A stretch of 25,919 nucleotides of DNA from an uncultured bacterium. Lineage in GTDB: Bacteria; Patescibacteriota; CALEFQ01. A program made the position numbers and the translations under genes. The notes beneath the pieces were generated by a model. That model had not been told where the DNA came from. It saw nothing but the letters and a program-made list of their open reading frames with translations, and searched no databases. Within the stretch, counting starts at the first letter, position 1. Each line of letters starts with the position of its first letter. The DNA is taken from the NCBI GenBank assembly GCA_937877125.1, contig CALEFQ010000058.1, positions 1-25,919 on the forward strand, given 5' to 3'. Positions 6,595 through 13,259 of this stretch are shown piece by piece.

Positions 6595-7353
6595 GAGTGA
6601 CTCAACCCCCAGAGCGAAACAACCGAGGCGAACATCACTACGACCGCCACCACTGCAGCACCAGCGATGGCAGTCGAGCCCATAATCACCGAAGCGGCCC
6701 AGCAGCAGGCGCCAACCGTCGGTGCGAACCGTATCTGTGCGCACGTAGTCGCCGTTCAGCGGGGTTCGCTCTCCCGTTCGCTTGAAATGCAACAGGATAA
6801 GCCCCGCAAGCATGCTGGCGTCTCCGAAGCTGGCGAGGTGGTGTTCGGGCAGTTCGTGTAACTTACGAAGTTCAGACAGAAGCTGAATCTGCTCGTCTTT
6901 GTTCTTGCTCGTGCTGTTCGCAACCAAGCGAGGAACGAAGAACGCCAGTGAATCTGCAGTCGGAGCATCGTTCTTCAGCGTCCAGTCCTGGAGGTACGCC
7001 CACTGCTCATAGCAAGGGCCGAGCTTTGGGGCATGAGTCTTCAGGGCGAAACCCGATCGCACCATAACCGCCACAGGACCAGTGTAACCAAGGCTCGTTG
7101 CGATTTGGCGCCACTCACGGACGATTCGTTCTGCTTCGGTGCGCTCGTACTCCTTGCGGGTAACGAGCACTTCGATTGCTTCCTCATCCGAGAGGTAGGT
7201 GAAGTAGGTTTCTTCCATCACTCGACGCTCCAGAGTTTCGAGGAACGGTTGAACCTCATCATCGAACCGATCCATCATCACTCGTAGCACTCCGTCTGAC
7301 AGCTGGAGCAGCTTGGTAGCCACTCCTTTGAAACTCGCCGTTTTCTCTTTCAC
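6586..7353 (-). CDS. DGR-like target protein with a variable C-lectin-like tail
   Basis: The product is 255 aa with GTG start and a strong Shine-Dalgarno (AGGAGG, about 8 nt upstream). Residues 1-170 are helical and charged (DEEAIEVLVTRKEYERTEAERIVREW), without signal or membrane segment. Residues 175-212 contain LLHFKRTGERTPLNGDYVRTDTVRTDG. The tail, residues 213-250, reads WRLLLGRFGDYGLDCHRW...RSDVRLGCFALGV, the W...G.F...G pattern of variable C-type-lectin folds. Codons for R220, G222, Y224, D227 and H229 are all Asn codons in the template-like copy at 6192-6236. I recall similar tails in CPR hypothetical proteins, but cannot name the family. Own promoter at 7507-7535. Ligand unknown. Confidence 0.7.
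   Translation of the reverse strand: MKEKTASFKGVATKLLQLSDGVLRVMMDRFDDEVQPFLETLERRVMEETYFTYLSDEEAIEVLVTRKEYERTEAERIVREWRQIATSLGYTGPVAVMVRSGFALKTHAPKLGPCYEQWAYLQDWTLKNDAPTADSLAFFVPRLVANSTSKNKDEQIQLLSELRKLHELPEHHLASFGDASMLAGLILLHFKRTGERTPLNGDYVRTDTVRTDGWRLLLGRFGDYGLDCHRWCCSGGGRSDVRLGCFALGVESLGT
6665..6709 (-). repeat. DGR variable-repeat-like block (VR-like)
   Basis: In-frame part of the target gene (residues about 216-230) that matches 6192-6236. Changes relative to the adenine-rich copy, on the coding strand, are A to G (4), A to C (2), A to T (1) and one C to T. They turn AAC, AAT, AAT, AAC, AAC into CGC, GGT, TAT, GAC, CAT, all amino-acid-changing and without creating a stop. The variable tail continues to about 6620 (codons TGG TGC TGC AGT GGT GGC GGT), but that half has no template in the window. 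Confidence 0.6.
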
Positions 7354-7410
7354 TGTGTAATCCTCCTTTTCCCAAAGTGGGAAAATTCCCCAACCAAAAT
7401 GGCCAGGGAG

Positions 7411-7433
7411 AAAACCAGCTTTCTGCTGGCATT
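7411..7433. repeat. Hairpin repeat copy 1 (CCAGC-N5-GCTGG)
   Basis: A 23-nt unit identical to 7544-7566 at 21 positions; the two changes are in the loop, so the stem is conserved. It lies in the leader of the variable-tail gene. Confidence 0.7.
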
Positions 7434-7506
7434 CCTCAAACCGGCTTCAGAGAAGCAGATTCATAGGAATAGCAGCAGAGCTTTTGTAATGTACGGATAT
7501 CGATAA

Positions 7507-7535
7507 ACTTTAGCATAAATCTGGATTATTGTCAA
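7507..7535 (-). promoter_or_regulatory. Promoter of the variable-tail (DGR-like target) gene
   Basis: Minus strand: perfect TTGACA (7530-7535), 17-nt spacer, TAAAGT (7507-7512) preceded by an extended -10 TG. Start of transcription would be near 7500, about 150 nt before the GTG. Confidence 0.7.
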
Positions 7536-7543
7536 ATTATAGT

Positions 7544-7566
7544 AAAACCAGCTCCCTGCTGGCATT
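7544..7566. repeat. Hairpin repeat copy 2 (CCAGC-N5-GCTGG)
   Basis: Second copy of the 23-nt unit at 7411-7433, just upstream of the -35 box of the target gene. Together the copies bracket the promoter. Confidence 0.7.
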
Positions 7567-7686
7567 TTGTTAGTTCAAACTCCCGCCTGGCTATTGCCCG
7601 ATTCGCCACAACATGTCATAGCGCAGAAAAGTTACTTCCCATGAGAAGTAATTTGCCTTGACCGGCTTTTTCCCTGAAACAAGCAC

Positions 7687-7707
7687 AAAAAATCCCCCTT
7701 TCGGGGG
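7687..7707 (-). terminator. Intrinsic terminator after tRNA-Glu
   Basis: Stem CCCCC/GGGGG with a 4-nt loop, T runs on both sides so it can act in both directions. On the minus strand it closes the tRNA transcription unit, about 75 nt past the CCA end. Confidence 0.85.
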
Positions 7708-7780
7708 TTTTTATTGAATTTCAGCTAGTTTTTATCCACAAAAAACGAGCTTGCACGCCGTAGCCCGAAGGACGAAGGCG

Positions 7781-7856
7781 TGGCAGCGCCACTGGGATTT
7801 GAACCCAGGTTACTGCCGTGAGAGGGCAGTGTCCTAGACCACTAGACGATGGCGCC
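7781..7856 (-). tRNA. tRNA-Glu (anticodon CUC)
   Basis: A 76-nt cloverleaf including an encoded CCA. The 7-bp acceptor stem has a G1-U72 wobble, the D-arm region reads GTCTAGTGGTCTAGGAC, and the anticodon arm CTGCC-CTCTCAC-GGCAG puts CTC at positions 34-36. The T-arm is CTGGG-TTCAAAT-CCCAG and the discriminator is G. The overall pattern closely matches bacterial tRNA-Glu. A heptad-repeat hairpin lies upstream and a terminator downstream. Confidence 0.97.
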
Positions 7857-7875
7857 ACAGAAAAATCTTTAGCCA

Positions 7876-7922
7876 TTAGTCTTTGGTCTTTCGCTAAAGA
7901 CTAAAGACGAAAGACTAAAGAC
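7876..7922. repeat. Heptad-repeat hairpin between murF and tRNA-Glu
   Basis: GTCTTTGGTCTTT (7879-7891), 4-nt loop, AAAGACTAAAGAC (7896-7908) form a 13-bp stem with one G-U pair; two more AAAGACN units follow to 7922. Same unit family as 2692-2777 and 14834-14911. No T run directly follows, so it is not a standard terminator of murF. Confidence 0.85.
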
Positions 7923-7929
7923 TTCTTGA

Positions 7930-9234
7930 TTAGATCTCCTCCCACCTTTTCCCCTGCCGGACCAAGAGCTGTTCCGCCTTTTCCGGACAAGCCATTATCT
8001 CCTTGACCACTTTCTCCAGCCGGATACCCTGCGAAGCTTTGACTAGAACCATATCATAAGGCTGTAAAATATTTTCCAGATATTTTCCGACGGGACGGCA
8101 ATCATCAAATTCCTTGACCGTGGAAATCCCGGCGGTTCGAGCCGCGTCGGCCATAAATTTCGCCCGTCGGCCGACCGTGATCAAAATATCTACCGCTTCC
8201 GCCGCCCGCGTGCCCACCTCGCGATGTCCCTCTTCCGTATAAATTCCCAGTTCCAGCATATCACCGAGAACCGCGATCTTGCGGCCGCTGCCTTTCATGC
8301 TCTTGAGATACATCAACGCCGCTACGGCCGATACCGGCGCCGAATTATAAGTGTCGTCAATAAGCAGAGTTTTTTTGACGCCTTCCAGCAAATTCATCCG
8401 CCCGGGTAGCGCCCGGCATTGGCGCAAAGCCGCGGCAATCTCGACGAGATTCATCTTTCGCGACAAACCCACCGCGGCGGCCGCCAAGGCCGCATACGCC
8501 TGAGGCAATCCCACCGCCGACAAGCGCACCGGCACGATATTGCCGCGATAAGAAATTTTGAAGCTTAGCCCCGTCCGGCCGCTGACCGGACTGTCCAGCC
8601 ACAAATCGCTGTCCAAGCTTAATCCGGTATCAGAGATCAACCCGCGCACCACCGCTCCCTGCTTGAAGCCGTAAGTCAAAACCTGGGCGGAAACACTATT
8701 TGATAAATCACTGACCCTCTGGTCGTCGAAATTTAGCACCGCCACATCCTCGCGTCGCAAGCTGCGGACCAGCTTGCCCTTTTCCTTGGCGATCTCGTTG
8801 ACGCTGTCAAAAAACTCCAAATGGGTCGGACCGATCGTGGTGATCACGCCCAACCGAGGCTTGGCCATGAATATTAAAGGATCCATGTCGCCGGGGCGGT
8901 CAATGCCCATTTCCAGGACTAGAATCTCCGGATATTTTTTCTGGCCGAAAAACGCCCGGAAAAAAGCGACTGTTAGGATTCCCAGCCAGGCGATGACATT
9001 GCGTCCGCCCGTTTCCAGCCCTAAAATAGTCAGGGGAACCCCTAGTTCGTTATTATAGTTTTTTTGGCTCTGGCGCACCGACCAGCGGCTGGACAGGACT
9101 TTGGCGATAACTTCCTTGGTACTGGTCTTCCCGATGCTTCCGGTAACGCCGATGACGAAAGGCCGCCGGCGCCGAATTAAAGCGTGGGCGTAAACTTTCA
9201 GGATGCTTTCGATTGTCCGTTTGAGCACCGGCAT
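7930..9234 (-). CDS. murF: UDP-N-acetylmuramoyl-tripeptide--D-alanyl-D-alanine ligase
   Basis: Cytosolic Mur ligase that adds D-Ala-D-Ala to the UDP-MurNAc-tripeptide, the last soluble step of peptidoglycan precursor synthesis. The product is 434 aa. The ATP-binding P-loop GVTGSIGKTS is at residues 29-38, followed by NYNNELGVPLTIL and LEMGIDRPGDM. The second domain has TIGPTHLEFF and later LIDDTYNSAPVS, all characteristic of MurF. The C-terminal ligase domain ends with VLVKASQGIRLEKVV. It is shorter at the N-terminus than E. coli MurF, whose first domain binds the substrate. It starts 9 nt after ftsI and is the last gene of the cell-wall unit. No Shine-Dalgarno. Confidence 0.95.
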   Translation of the reverse strand: MPVLKRTIESILKVYAHALIRRRRPFVIGVTGSIGKTSTKEVIAKVLSSRWSVRQSQKNYNNELGVPLTILGLETGGRNVIAWLGILTVAFFRAFFGQKKYPEILVLEMGIDRPGDMDPLIFMAKPRLGVITTIGPTHLEFFDSVNEIAKEKGKLVRSLRREDVAVLNFDDQRVSDLSNSVSAQVLTYGFKQGAVVRGLISDTGLSLDSDLWLDSPVSGRTGLSFKISYRGNIVPVRLSAVGLPQAYAALAAAAVGLSRKMNLVEIAAALRQCRALPGRMNLLEGVKKTLLIDDTYNSAPVSAVAALMYLKSMKGSGRKIAVLGDMLELGIYTEEGHREVGTRAAEAVDILITVGRRAKFMADAARTAGISTVKEFDDCRPVGKYLENILQPYDMVLVKASQGIRLEKVVKEIMACPEKAEQLLVRQGKRWEEI

Positions 9235-9243
9235 AAATTTAGA

Positions 9244-10989
9244 TTACTCGGTTGGCGGCGTGCCGCGATAAGAAAAGATAAATTTCGACAAATCCCGGAA
9301 CAAGGGAGCGGCCACGGTCACACCAGCCTCTTCCGCGCCCTTCGGGTTATCGACCTTGACCAGCATAATGAATTCCGGATCACTGGCGGGAAAACCGATG
9401 AAAGAAACTATCTTCTTATTAGGATCATAGCCTTTACGGTCACTGGAGGCTACCTGGGCAGTTCCAGTTTTGCCGGCGATTTCATAACCAGGCACTTCCG
9501 CCGGTTTGGCAAAACCGTTTTTGACGGAACTACGCATAATTGCCACTAAAGTCGCCGCCGTGCGGCCGTCGACGGTTTGCTGGACAAATTTCGGCTCAAT
9601 TTTCTTAACCGTGCCGTCGGCGTAGCGAATTTCCTTGACCAAATAAGGTCGCATCATTTTACCATTATTCGCCAAAGATGCAACGGACGTCACTAATTGG
9701 ATCGGCGTCAGGGTCACCCCCTGGCCGAAACTGGAAGTGGCCACGTCGATCTCTTTCCATTCTTTAGCGGGCTTGATGTAGTTTTCGGACTCTTTGAAAA
9801 TATCAATCCCGGTCAATTTTCGCAAGCCAAACTGGTCAAAATATTTATTAATCAGATCAGGACCCAGCAGTTGCCCGATCTGGGCCATGACGACATTATC
9901 TGACTTTTCAATCGCCTGCGTCACCGTCAAATCGCCGTAGGACCGGTTTTCAAAATTATAAATAGTATAACTGCCGATCTTGATCGATCCGCTGTCATGA
10001 AAAGTCGTCCCGGCCGTGATTTTCCCGGCGTCGATTCCGGCCGCCACCTGCAAAACCTTGAAAGTGGAGCCGGGCTCATACAGGTCAAAAATCGCGGAGT
10101 TATTGAAAACCCCGAGATCTTCCACTTCCTGATAAAAATTCGGATCAAAATCGGGATAATTAGCCATCGTAATGATTTCTCCAGTTTTGGGATTCATGAC
10201 GATGACCGTGCCGTTATCCGCGCCGTGATCTTCCACGGCTTTTTTGATCATTTCTTCCGCCTTGAATTGGATGGTGCGATCGACAGTCAACACTAGATCG
10301 GCCCCGTCAGTCGCCCGCTCCATGGTTTTATCGCCGACAGGCAGCCACTGCCCCCGCGCGTCTTTTTCCGCGAGCAATTCACCGCGCCGGCCCGCCAACT
10401 CTTCCTCGTAATATTTTTCCAGCCCGGTCACGCCGCCCAAATGATTGTTCATATCATACCCGACATAGCCCAAGAGATGCGAAGCTAATTTCCCATTCGG
10501 GTAAAACCGGATGTCCTCGGACTGCAAACGGACACCGTCTAATCCTAATTCCCGCACCTGATCCGCCTGGCCTTTGTCCAGCTTCCGGGCAATCGGCTGG
10601 TAAGGATCATCCTTATCAGTACCGATTTTGGCGACTATTTCTTCCGGCTCGAGCTTAACAATATCATGGAGCTGGCGCGCCACTTCATTAGGATCGTCAA
10701 TTTCGCGGGGCACGGCGTAGGCCAAATAAAGCTCCTTGTTGGCCGCCAAAGTAAATGTTCCGGTCGGTGAAGAGGAATCTTGCACCAGAATGCTGCCCCG
10801 CCGCGGGACCAGTTCTTCATAGAGCTCGTGCTGATCCTTGGCCAACGCCTGATAGTGTTGGGCCGTCAAGACCTGGATATTGAACAAACGGATAACCATC
10901 ACCGCCGCCACGATCAAAACAATCCCCAGCAAAACTAAACTACGGTCAAAATTCAGCCAGCGGTTAAGAGTCGTTTTTTTGGTAAACAT
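9244..10989 (-). CDS. ftsI: Penicillin-binding protein, FtsI/PBP2-type peptidoglycan transpeptidase
   Basis: Class B PBP (581 aa) that cross-links septal peptidoglycan. One membrane segment at about residues 17-36 anchors it, with the rest outside. The dimerisation domain (about 60-220) contains RRGSILV. The transpeptidase domain carries the three active-site motifs in order: S308-T-F-K311, S363-D-N365 and K507-T-G-T510. There is no clear PASTA domain at the C-terminus. Position after rsmH and ftsL is the classical dcw order. The mRNA leader upstream can form competing structures (11001-11062). Confidence 0.95.
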   Translation of the reverse strand: MFTKKTTLNRWLNFDRSLVLLGIVLIVAAVMVIRLFNIQVLTAQHYQALAKDQHELYEELVPRRGSILVQDSSSPTGTFTLAANKELYLAYAVPREIDDPNEVARQLHDIVKLEPEEIVAKIGTDKDDPYQPIARKLDKGQADQVRELGLDGVRLQSEDIRFYPNGKLASHLLGYVGYDMNNHLGGVTGLEKYYEEELAGRRGELLAEKDARGQWLPVGDKTMERATDGADLVLTVDRTIQFKAEEMIKKAVEDHGADNGTVIVMNPKTGEIITMANYPDFDPNFYQEVEDLGVFNNSAIFDLYEPGSTFKVLQVAAGIDAGKITAGTTFHDSGSIKIGSYTIYNFENRSYGDLTVTQAIEKSDNVVMAQIGQLLGPDLINKYFDQFGLRKLTGIDIFKESENYIKPAKEWKEIDVATSSFGQGVTLTPIQLVTSVASLANNGKMMRPYLVKEIRYADGTVKKIEPKFVQQTVDGRTAATLVAIMRSSVKNGFAKPAEVPGYEIAGKTGTAQVASSDRKGYDPNKKIVSFIGFPASDPEFIMLVKVDNPKGAEEAGVTVAAPLFRDLSKFIFSYRGTPPTE

Positions 10990-11000
10990 TTAATTAAAAC

Positions 11001-11062
11001 AGGGCCGTCCGGCCTCCTGGAAAAACCAGAGAAGCACGAGTCACGCCACCGTGACCGGCCCT
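11001..11062 (-). ncRNA. Candidate structured leader RNA or attenuator upstream of ftsI
   Basis: In the 108-nt ftsL-ftsI gap, the ends AGGGCCG and CGGCCCT can close a stem around two hairpins: GTCACG-N4-CGTGAC (11040-11055) and CTGG-N5-CCAG (11017-11029). The inner bases also allow GGCC-N4-GGCC (11003-11014), which is followed on the minus strand by CTGTTTT, a terminator-like arrangement that excludes the closing stem. A three-way-junction/terminator switch is therefore possible. No known riboswitch class is recognised. Confidence 0.35.
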
Positions 11063-11078
11063 ATCCTAACATAACTTG

Positions 11079-11099
11079 AAAAATCAGGCACGCCTGATT
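11079..11099 (-). terminator. Terminator-like hairpin at the ftsL stop
   Basis: Palindrome AATCAGGC-AC-GCCTGATT (11082-11099) includes the ftsL stop codon and is followed on the minus strand by five T. It may limit transcription into ftsI. Confidence 0.55.
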
Positions 11100-11457
11100 A
11101 GCGGCTGGCAATCGAACCGTCGGCCGCGACAAATTTGACTTTCTCAATGGGAACCAAGCTCGCCTGATCAATACCCTGTTGAATTTTCTGGAGCGATTGC
11201 GCCTCGTTTATTTCCAGCTGGAGGTTGCTGTTAGATTTTTCCAGGGCGCTGATTTCCGCCTCCATTTCCGCCGTTTCATAACCGGCAGTTGAGACAAAGA
11301 CTACCTGAAACAAGTAGAAAAAGCACAGCAGGGCGATCATGAACACGATCACGTAACCCATAGTCACCGGCCCGGCCTGGAGATTTTTTCGGACGGTTTT
11401 TTTGCGCCGGCCGACACCGGTGCTGAAATTAGGCGTGAGGGTTAAATAATGGGCCAT
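11098..11457 (-). CDS. ftsL: FtsL-like cell division protein
   Basis: A 119-aa single-pass membrane protein. A basic cytoplasmic N-terminus (GRRKKTVRKN) is followed by a membrane segment at about residues 33-53 and an extracytoplasmic coiled coil (ETAEMEAEISALEKSNSNLQ and on). This is the FtsL/DivIC layout; sequence conservation in the family is low, so the call rests on topology and on the position between rsmH and ftsI. In the divisome FtsL forms a complex with FtsB/DivIC and FtsW-FtsI. Confidence 0.8.
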   Translation of the reverse strand: MAHYLTLTPNFSTGVGRRKKTVRKNLQAGPVTMGYVIVFMIALLCFFYLFQVVFVSTAGYETAEMEAEISALEKSNSNLQLEINEAQSLQKIQQGIDQASLVPIEKVKFVAADGSIASR

Positions 11458-11492
11458 ATTTTTGTTTTGAAAATAATAAGCAAGTTATATAA

Positions 11493-12425
11493 TTATATTT
11501 TTTGCACGGCCCGCATTTTAGCGCTGCGGGCGCGCGGATTGTTTTCTAATTCTTCGGCAGTCGGCGTCACCGGCTTTTTGGTCAAAATCGTCACCCGGGC
11601 GCGATGCTGACAGCGACACACTGGCAACTCCGGCGGACAGATGCAATCTTTTGATTCCTGCTTGAAAAAATCTTTGACGATCCGGTCTTCCAACGAGTGG
11701 AAGGAAATTATGACCAAGCGCCCTTTATGCTTTAAGACCGTCAGGGCCTGGGGCAAAACCTTTTTCAATTCGTTCAATTCGTCATTGACCGCGATGCGCA
11801 GCGCCTGGAAGACTCGGGTAGCCGGATGAATCCGACCGTGATGATATTTTTTCGGCACGGCCGATAAAATGACTTTGACCAGCTCCTGGGTGCGATTGAT
11901 CCGGCTTATTTTTTCCTGTCGGGCAATCGCCGCGGCGATCGGCCTGGCAAAAGGTTCTTCGCCAAAATCTTGAAAAATTCTCTGTAATTCGGACTCGGTG
12001 GAAGCATGAAGCAGTTCGGCCGCCGTCAATCCCCGGCTCTGATCCATCCGCATGTCAAGAAGCTCGTCTCGCTGGAAACTGAAACCGCGTCCCGTTGTCG
12101 CCAATTGCCAGCTGGACAGTCCCAGATCAAACAAGATCCCGTCGACTTCAGCAAAATTATTGCTCAAAGCGATCTCACTCAGCTGGCTGAAATGATTATG
12201 AACAAACGTTACCTGATCATGATAAGCCGCCAAATTCCGCTGTGCCTCCGCCAAAGCTTGGGCGTCGCGGTCAATTCCCAACAAACGCCCGTTCCGGCCG
12301 ATTTTATCCAGAATGACGCCGGCGTGGCCCCCTAACCCCAAGTTGGCGTCAATGATCCGCTCCCCTCCACTTAAATCGAGGAACGCGATCGCTTCGCGGA
12401 CTAAAACCGGAATGTGTTGCGGCAT
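11493..12425 (-). CDS. rsmH: 16S rRNA (cytosine(1402)-N(4))-methyltransferase
   Basis: SAM-dependent methyltransferase (310 aa) acting on C1402 of 16S rRNA. It starts MPQHIPVLVREAI, with DANLGLGGHA as the SAM-binding loop, FDLGLSSWQL, the FSFQRDELLDMRMD segment, and the C-terminal SFHSLEDRIVK and NPRARSAKMRAV motifs, all diagnostic. The frame extends to 12458, but the extra residues (MPFAFYLLPLL) come from the heptad repeat in the spacer, so the ATG at 12423-12425 is used. No Shine-Dalgarno: the repeat abuts the start codon. Confidence 0.97.
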   Translation of the reverse strand: MPQHIPVLVREAIAFLDLSGGERIIDANLGLGGHAGVILDKIGRNGRLLGIDRDAQALAEAQRNLAAYHDQVTFVHNHFSQLSEIALSNNFAEVDGILFDLGLSSWQLATTGRGFSFQRDELLDMRMDQSRGLTAAELLHASTESELQRIFQDFGEEPFARPIAAAIARQEKISRINRTQELVKVILSAVPKKYHHGRIHPATRVFQALRIAVNDELNELKKVLPQALTVLKHKGRLVIISFHSLEDRIVKDFFKQESKDCICPPELPVCRCQHRARVTILTKKPVTPTAEELENNPRARSAKMRAVQKI

Positions 12426-12429
12426 AAGT

Positions 12430-12487
12430 AAAGGCAAAAGGTAAAAGGCAAAAGGCAAAATTATTTATATTTTACCTTTTTCCTTTT
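12430..12487. repeat. Heptad-repeat inverted repeat (AAAAGGY units) between mraZ and rsmH
   Basis: The left arm has four consecutive AAAGGC/AAAAGGT/AAAAGGC units. The right arm reads TTTTACC, TTTTTCC, TTTTGCC. The arms pair over more than 20 bp, mismatching only at the variable unit position, with a short AT-rich loop. Same 7-nt architecture as the AAAGACY elements but a different unit. Confidence 0.8.
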
Positions 12488-12495
12488 GCCTTATT

Positions 12496-12927
12496 TTAGA
12501 CCCCCAGTTCCCCCATCCGCTCGGCGATATCCTCGCTGTTTTTTTCGGTGGCGGATTTATACGCTTGCCACTTGGCCAGATCCCAAATTTCAATCCGGTT
12601 ATACAGACCGGCGACGACCGCTTGCTTTTGGATCGTCGCGAACTGGCGCAAATATTCGGGAATCACTACCCGACCCTGGACATCTAATTCCACATCCATC
12701 GCCCCGGCCAGCATCAGGCGGGCAAAGGCGCGGGAGTTTTTCTGCCCGATCGGCATGGCCGTCATTTTTTCCGCCAGTTTTTCCCACTCTTTTTTGGTAT
12801 AAATAAAAAGACAATTATCCAAACCGCGCGTGATCACCGCGCCGCGATTTAGCTCAGCCCGAAACTTGGCCGGAACAGCAATCCGTCCTTTCTGATCAAC
12901 AGAATGGGTGTATTCGCCGATGAACAT
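12496..12927 (-). CDS. mraZ: Transcriptional regulator / cell division protein MraZ
   Basis: The 143-aa product has two tandem SpoVT/AbrB-like MraZ domains. The first starts MFIGEYTHSVDQKGRIAVPAKFR. The second contains MDVELDVQGRVVIPEYLR. Both DxKGR/DxxGR-type signatures are present. MraZ is a ring-forming DNA-binding protein that represses its own dcw operon. The frame is open to 12987, but translation from there would begin inside the operator, and homology starts at the ATG 12925-12927. First gene of the cell-wall unit; the matching 10-bp-repeat operator lies upstream. Confidence 0.96.
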   Translation of the reverse strand: MFIGEYTHSVDQKGRIAVPAKFRAELNRGAVITRGLDNCLFIYTKKEWEKLAEKMTAMPIGQKNSRAFARLMLAGAMDVELDVQGRVVIPEYLRQFATIQKQAVVAGLYNRIEIWDLAKWQAYKSATEKNSEDIAERMGELGV

Positions 12928-12967
12928 AAGCGATCTTTTGAAGTTAGTTTTCCCCAGAAAGGCTACC

Positions 12968-12997
12968 TTTTCCCCACTTTTATCCACTTTTCACCCC
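12968..12997 (-). promoter_or_regulatory. MraZ operator: three 10-bp direct repeats
   Basis: Read on the minus strand: GGGGTGAAAA, GTGGATAAAA, GTGGGGAAAA, in exact 10-bp register, with a further TGGGGAAAA at 12947-12955. MraZ is known to bind GTGG/TGGG boxes with 10-bp spacing upstream of mraZ. The site lies between the -10 box and the start codon, so binding would block transcription start or early elongation. Confidence 0.8.
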
Positions 12998-13005
12998 TCA
13001 AACCC

Positions 13006-13034
13006 ATTATACACCACCAGGATGTTAAACTCAA
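13006..13034 (-). promoter_or_regulatory. Promoter of the mraZ/dcw operon
   Basis: Minus strand TTGAGT (13029-13034), 17-nt spacer, perfect TATAAT (13006-13011). The MraZ repeats begin 8 nt downstream of the -10 box. Confidence 0.8.
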
Positions 13035-13069
13035 CCACCTGTCAACCCTCTGAATAAAGTCCTCAAATA

Positions 13070-13091
13070 AAAAAATCGGCTTGTTTAAGCC
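13070..13091 (-). terminator. Terminator shielding the mraZ promoter
   Basis: Minus strand: stem GGCTT-AAAC-AAGCC followed by GATTTTTTT. It would stop leftward transcription arriving from the dinB side before it reaches the mraZ promoter. Confidence 0.65.
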
Positions 13092-13186
13092 AATACTTAT
13101 TGATTCAGCTAGTCAGGTTGTGGAAATAGATAAAAAGCAGTCCGGCCGAAGAGGTTTCGCCTAAAATAAACCGGCTCTAATCCGCC

Positions 13187-13215
13187 TTGACAAAAAATAC
13201 TTATTGTTATATTGT
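13187..13215 (+). promoter_or_regulatory. Promoter of the 111-aa plus-strand gene
   Basis: Perfect TTGACA (13187-13192), 17-nt spacer, TATTGT (13210-13215). Transcription would start near 13222, about 38 nt before the ATG. Confidence 0.75.
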
Positions 13216-13259
13216 TATCTGATCGTCAGTAGACAACAATCAGAAGAAGGAGGAATAAA

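Larger units (their letters stand above)
7354..7780. other. Leader, promoter and spacer between the variable-tail gene and tRNA-Glu
   Basis: No gene seen. It holds, from left: the Shine-Dalgarno of the target gene (7361-7369) beside a hairpin TTTTCCCA-AAG-TGGGAAAA, two copies of a small hairpin repeat (7411-7433, 7544-7566) and the target promoter (7507-7535). A palindrome around 7632-7651 (TTACTTC...GAAGTAA) and the tRNA terminator (7687-7707) follow. The target mRNA leader is therefore about 150 nt long and structured. Confidence 0.6.

Noticed and set aside
6459..6689. 76-aa frame with a hydrophobic stretch overlapping the variable-tail gene
   Set aside because: It is a shifted reading of the variable tail and runs through the downstream terminator hairpin. 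The 255-aa frame has the GTG with a strong Shine-Dalgarno and explains the template relation.
6154..7495. Shared 13-mer TTTTGTAATGTAC near the template and in the target leader
   Set aside because: Exact 13-nt matches are expected by chance in a window this size and the surroundings do not align.
12426..12458. Upstream-extended start of rsmH
   Set aside because: Extra residues are translated heptad repeat; the family start is MPQHIPVLV. The same reasoning removes the N-terminal extension of trxA (2682-2729).
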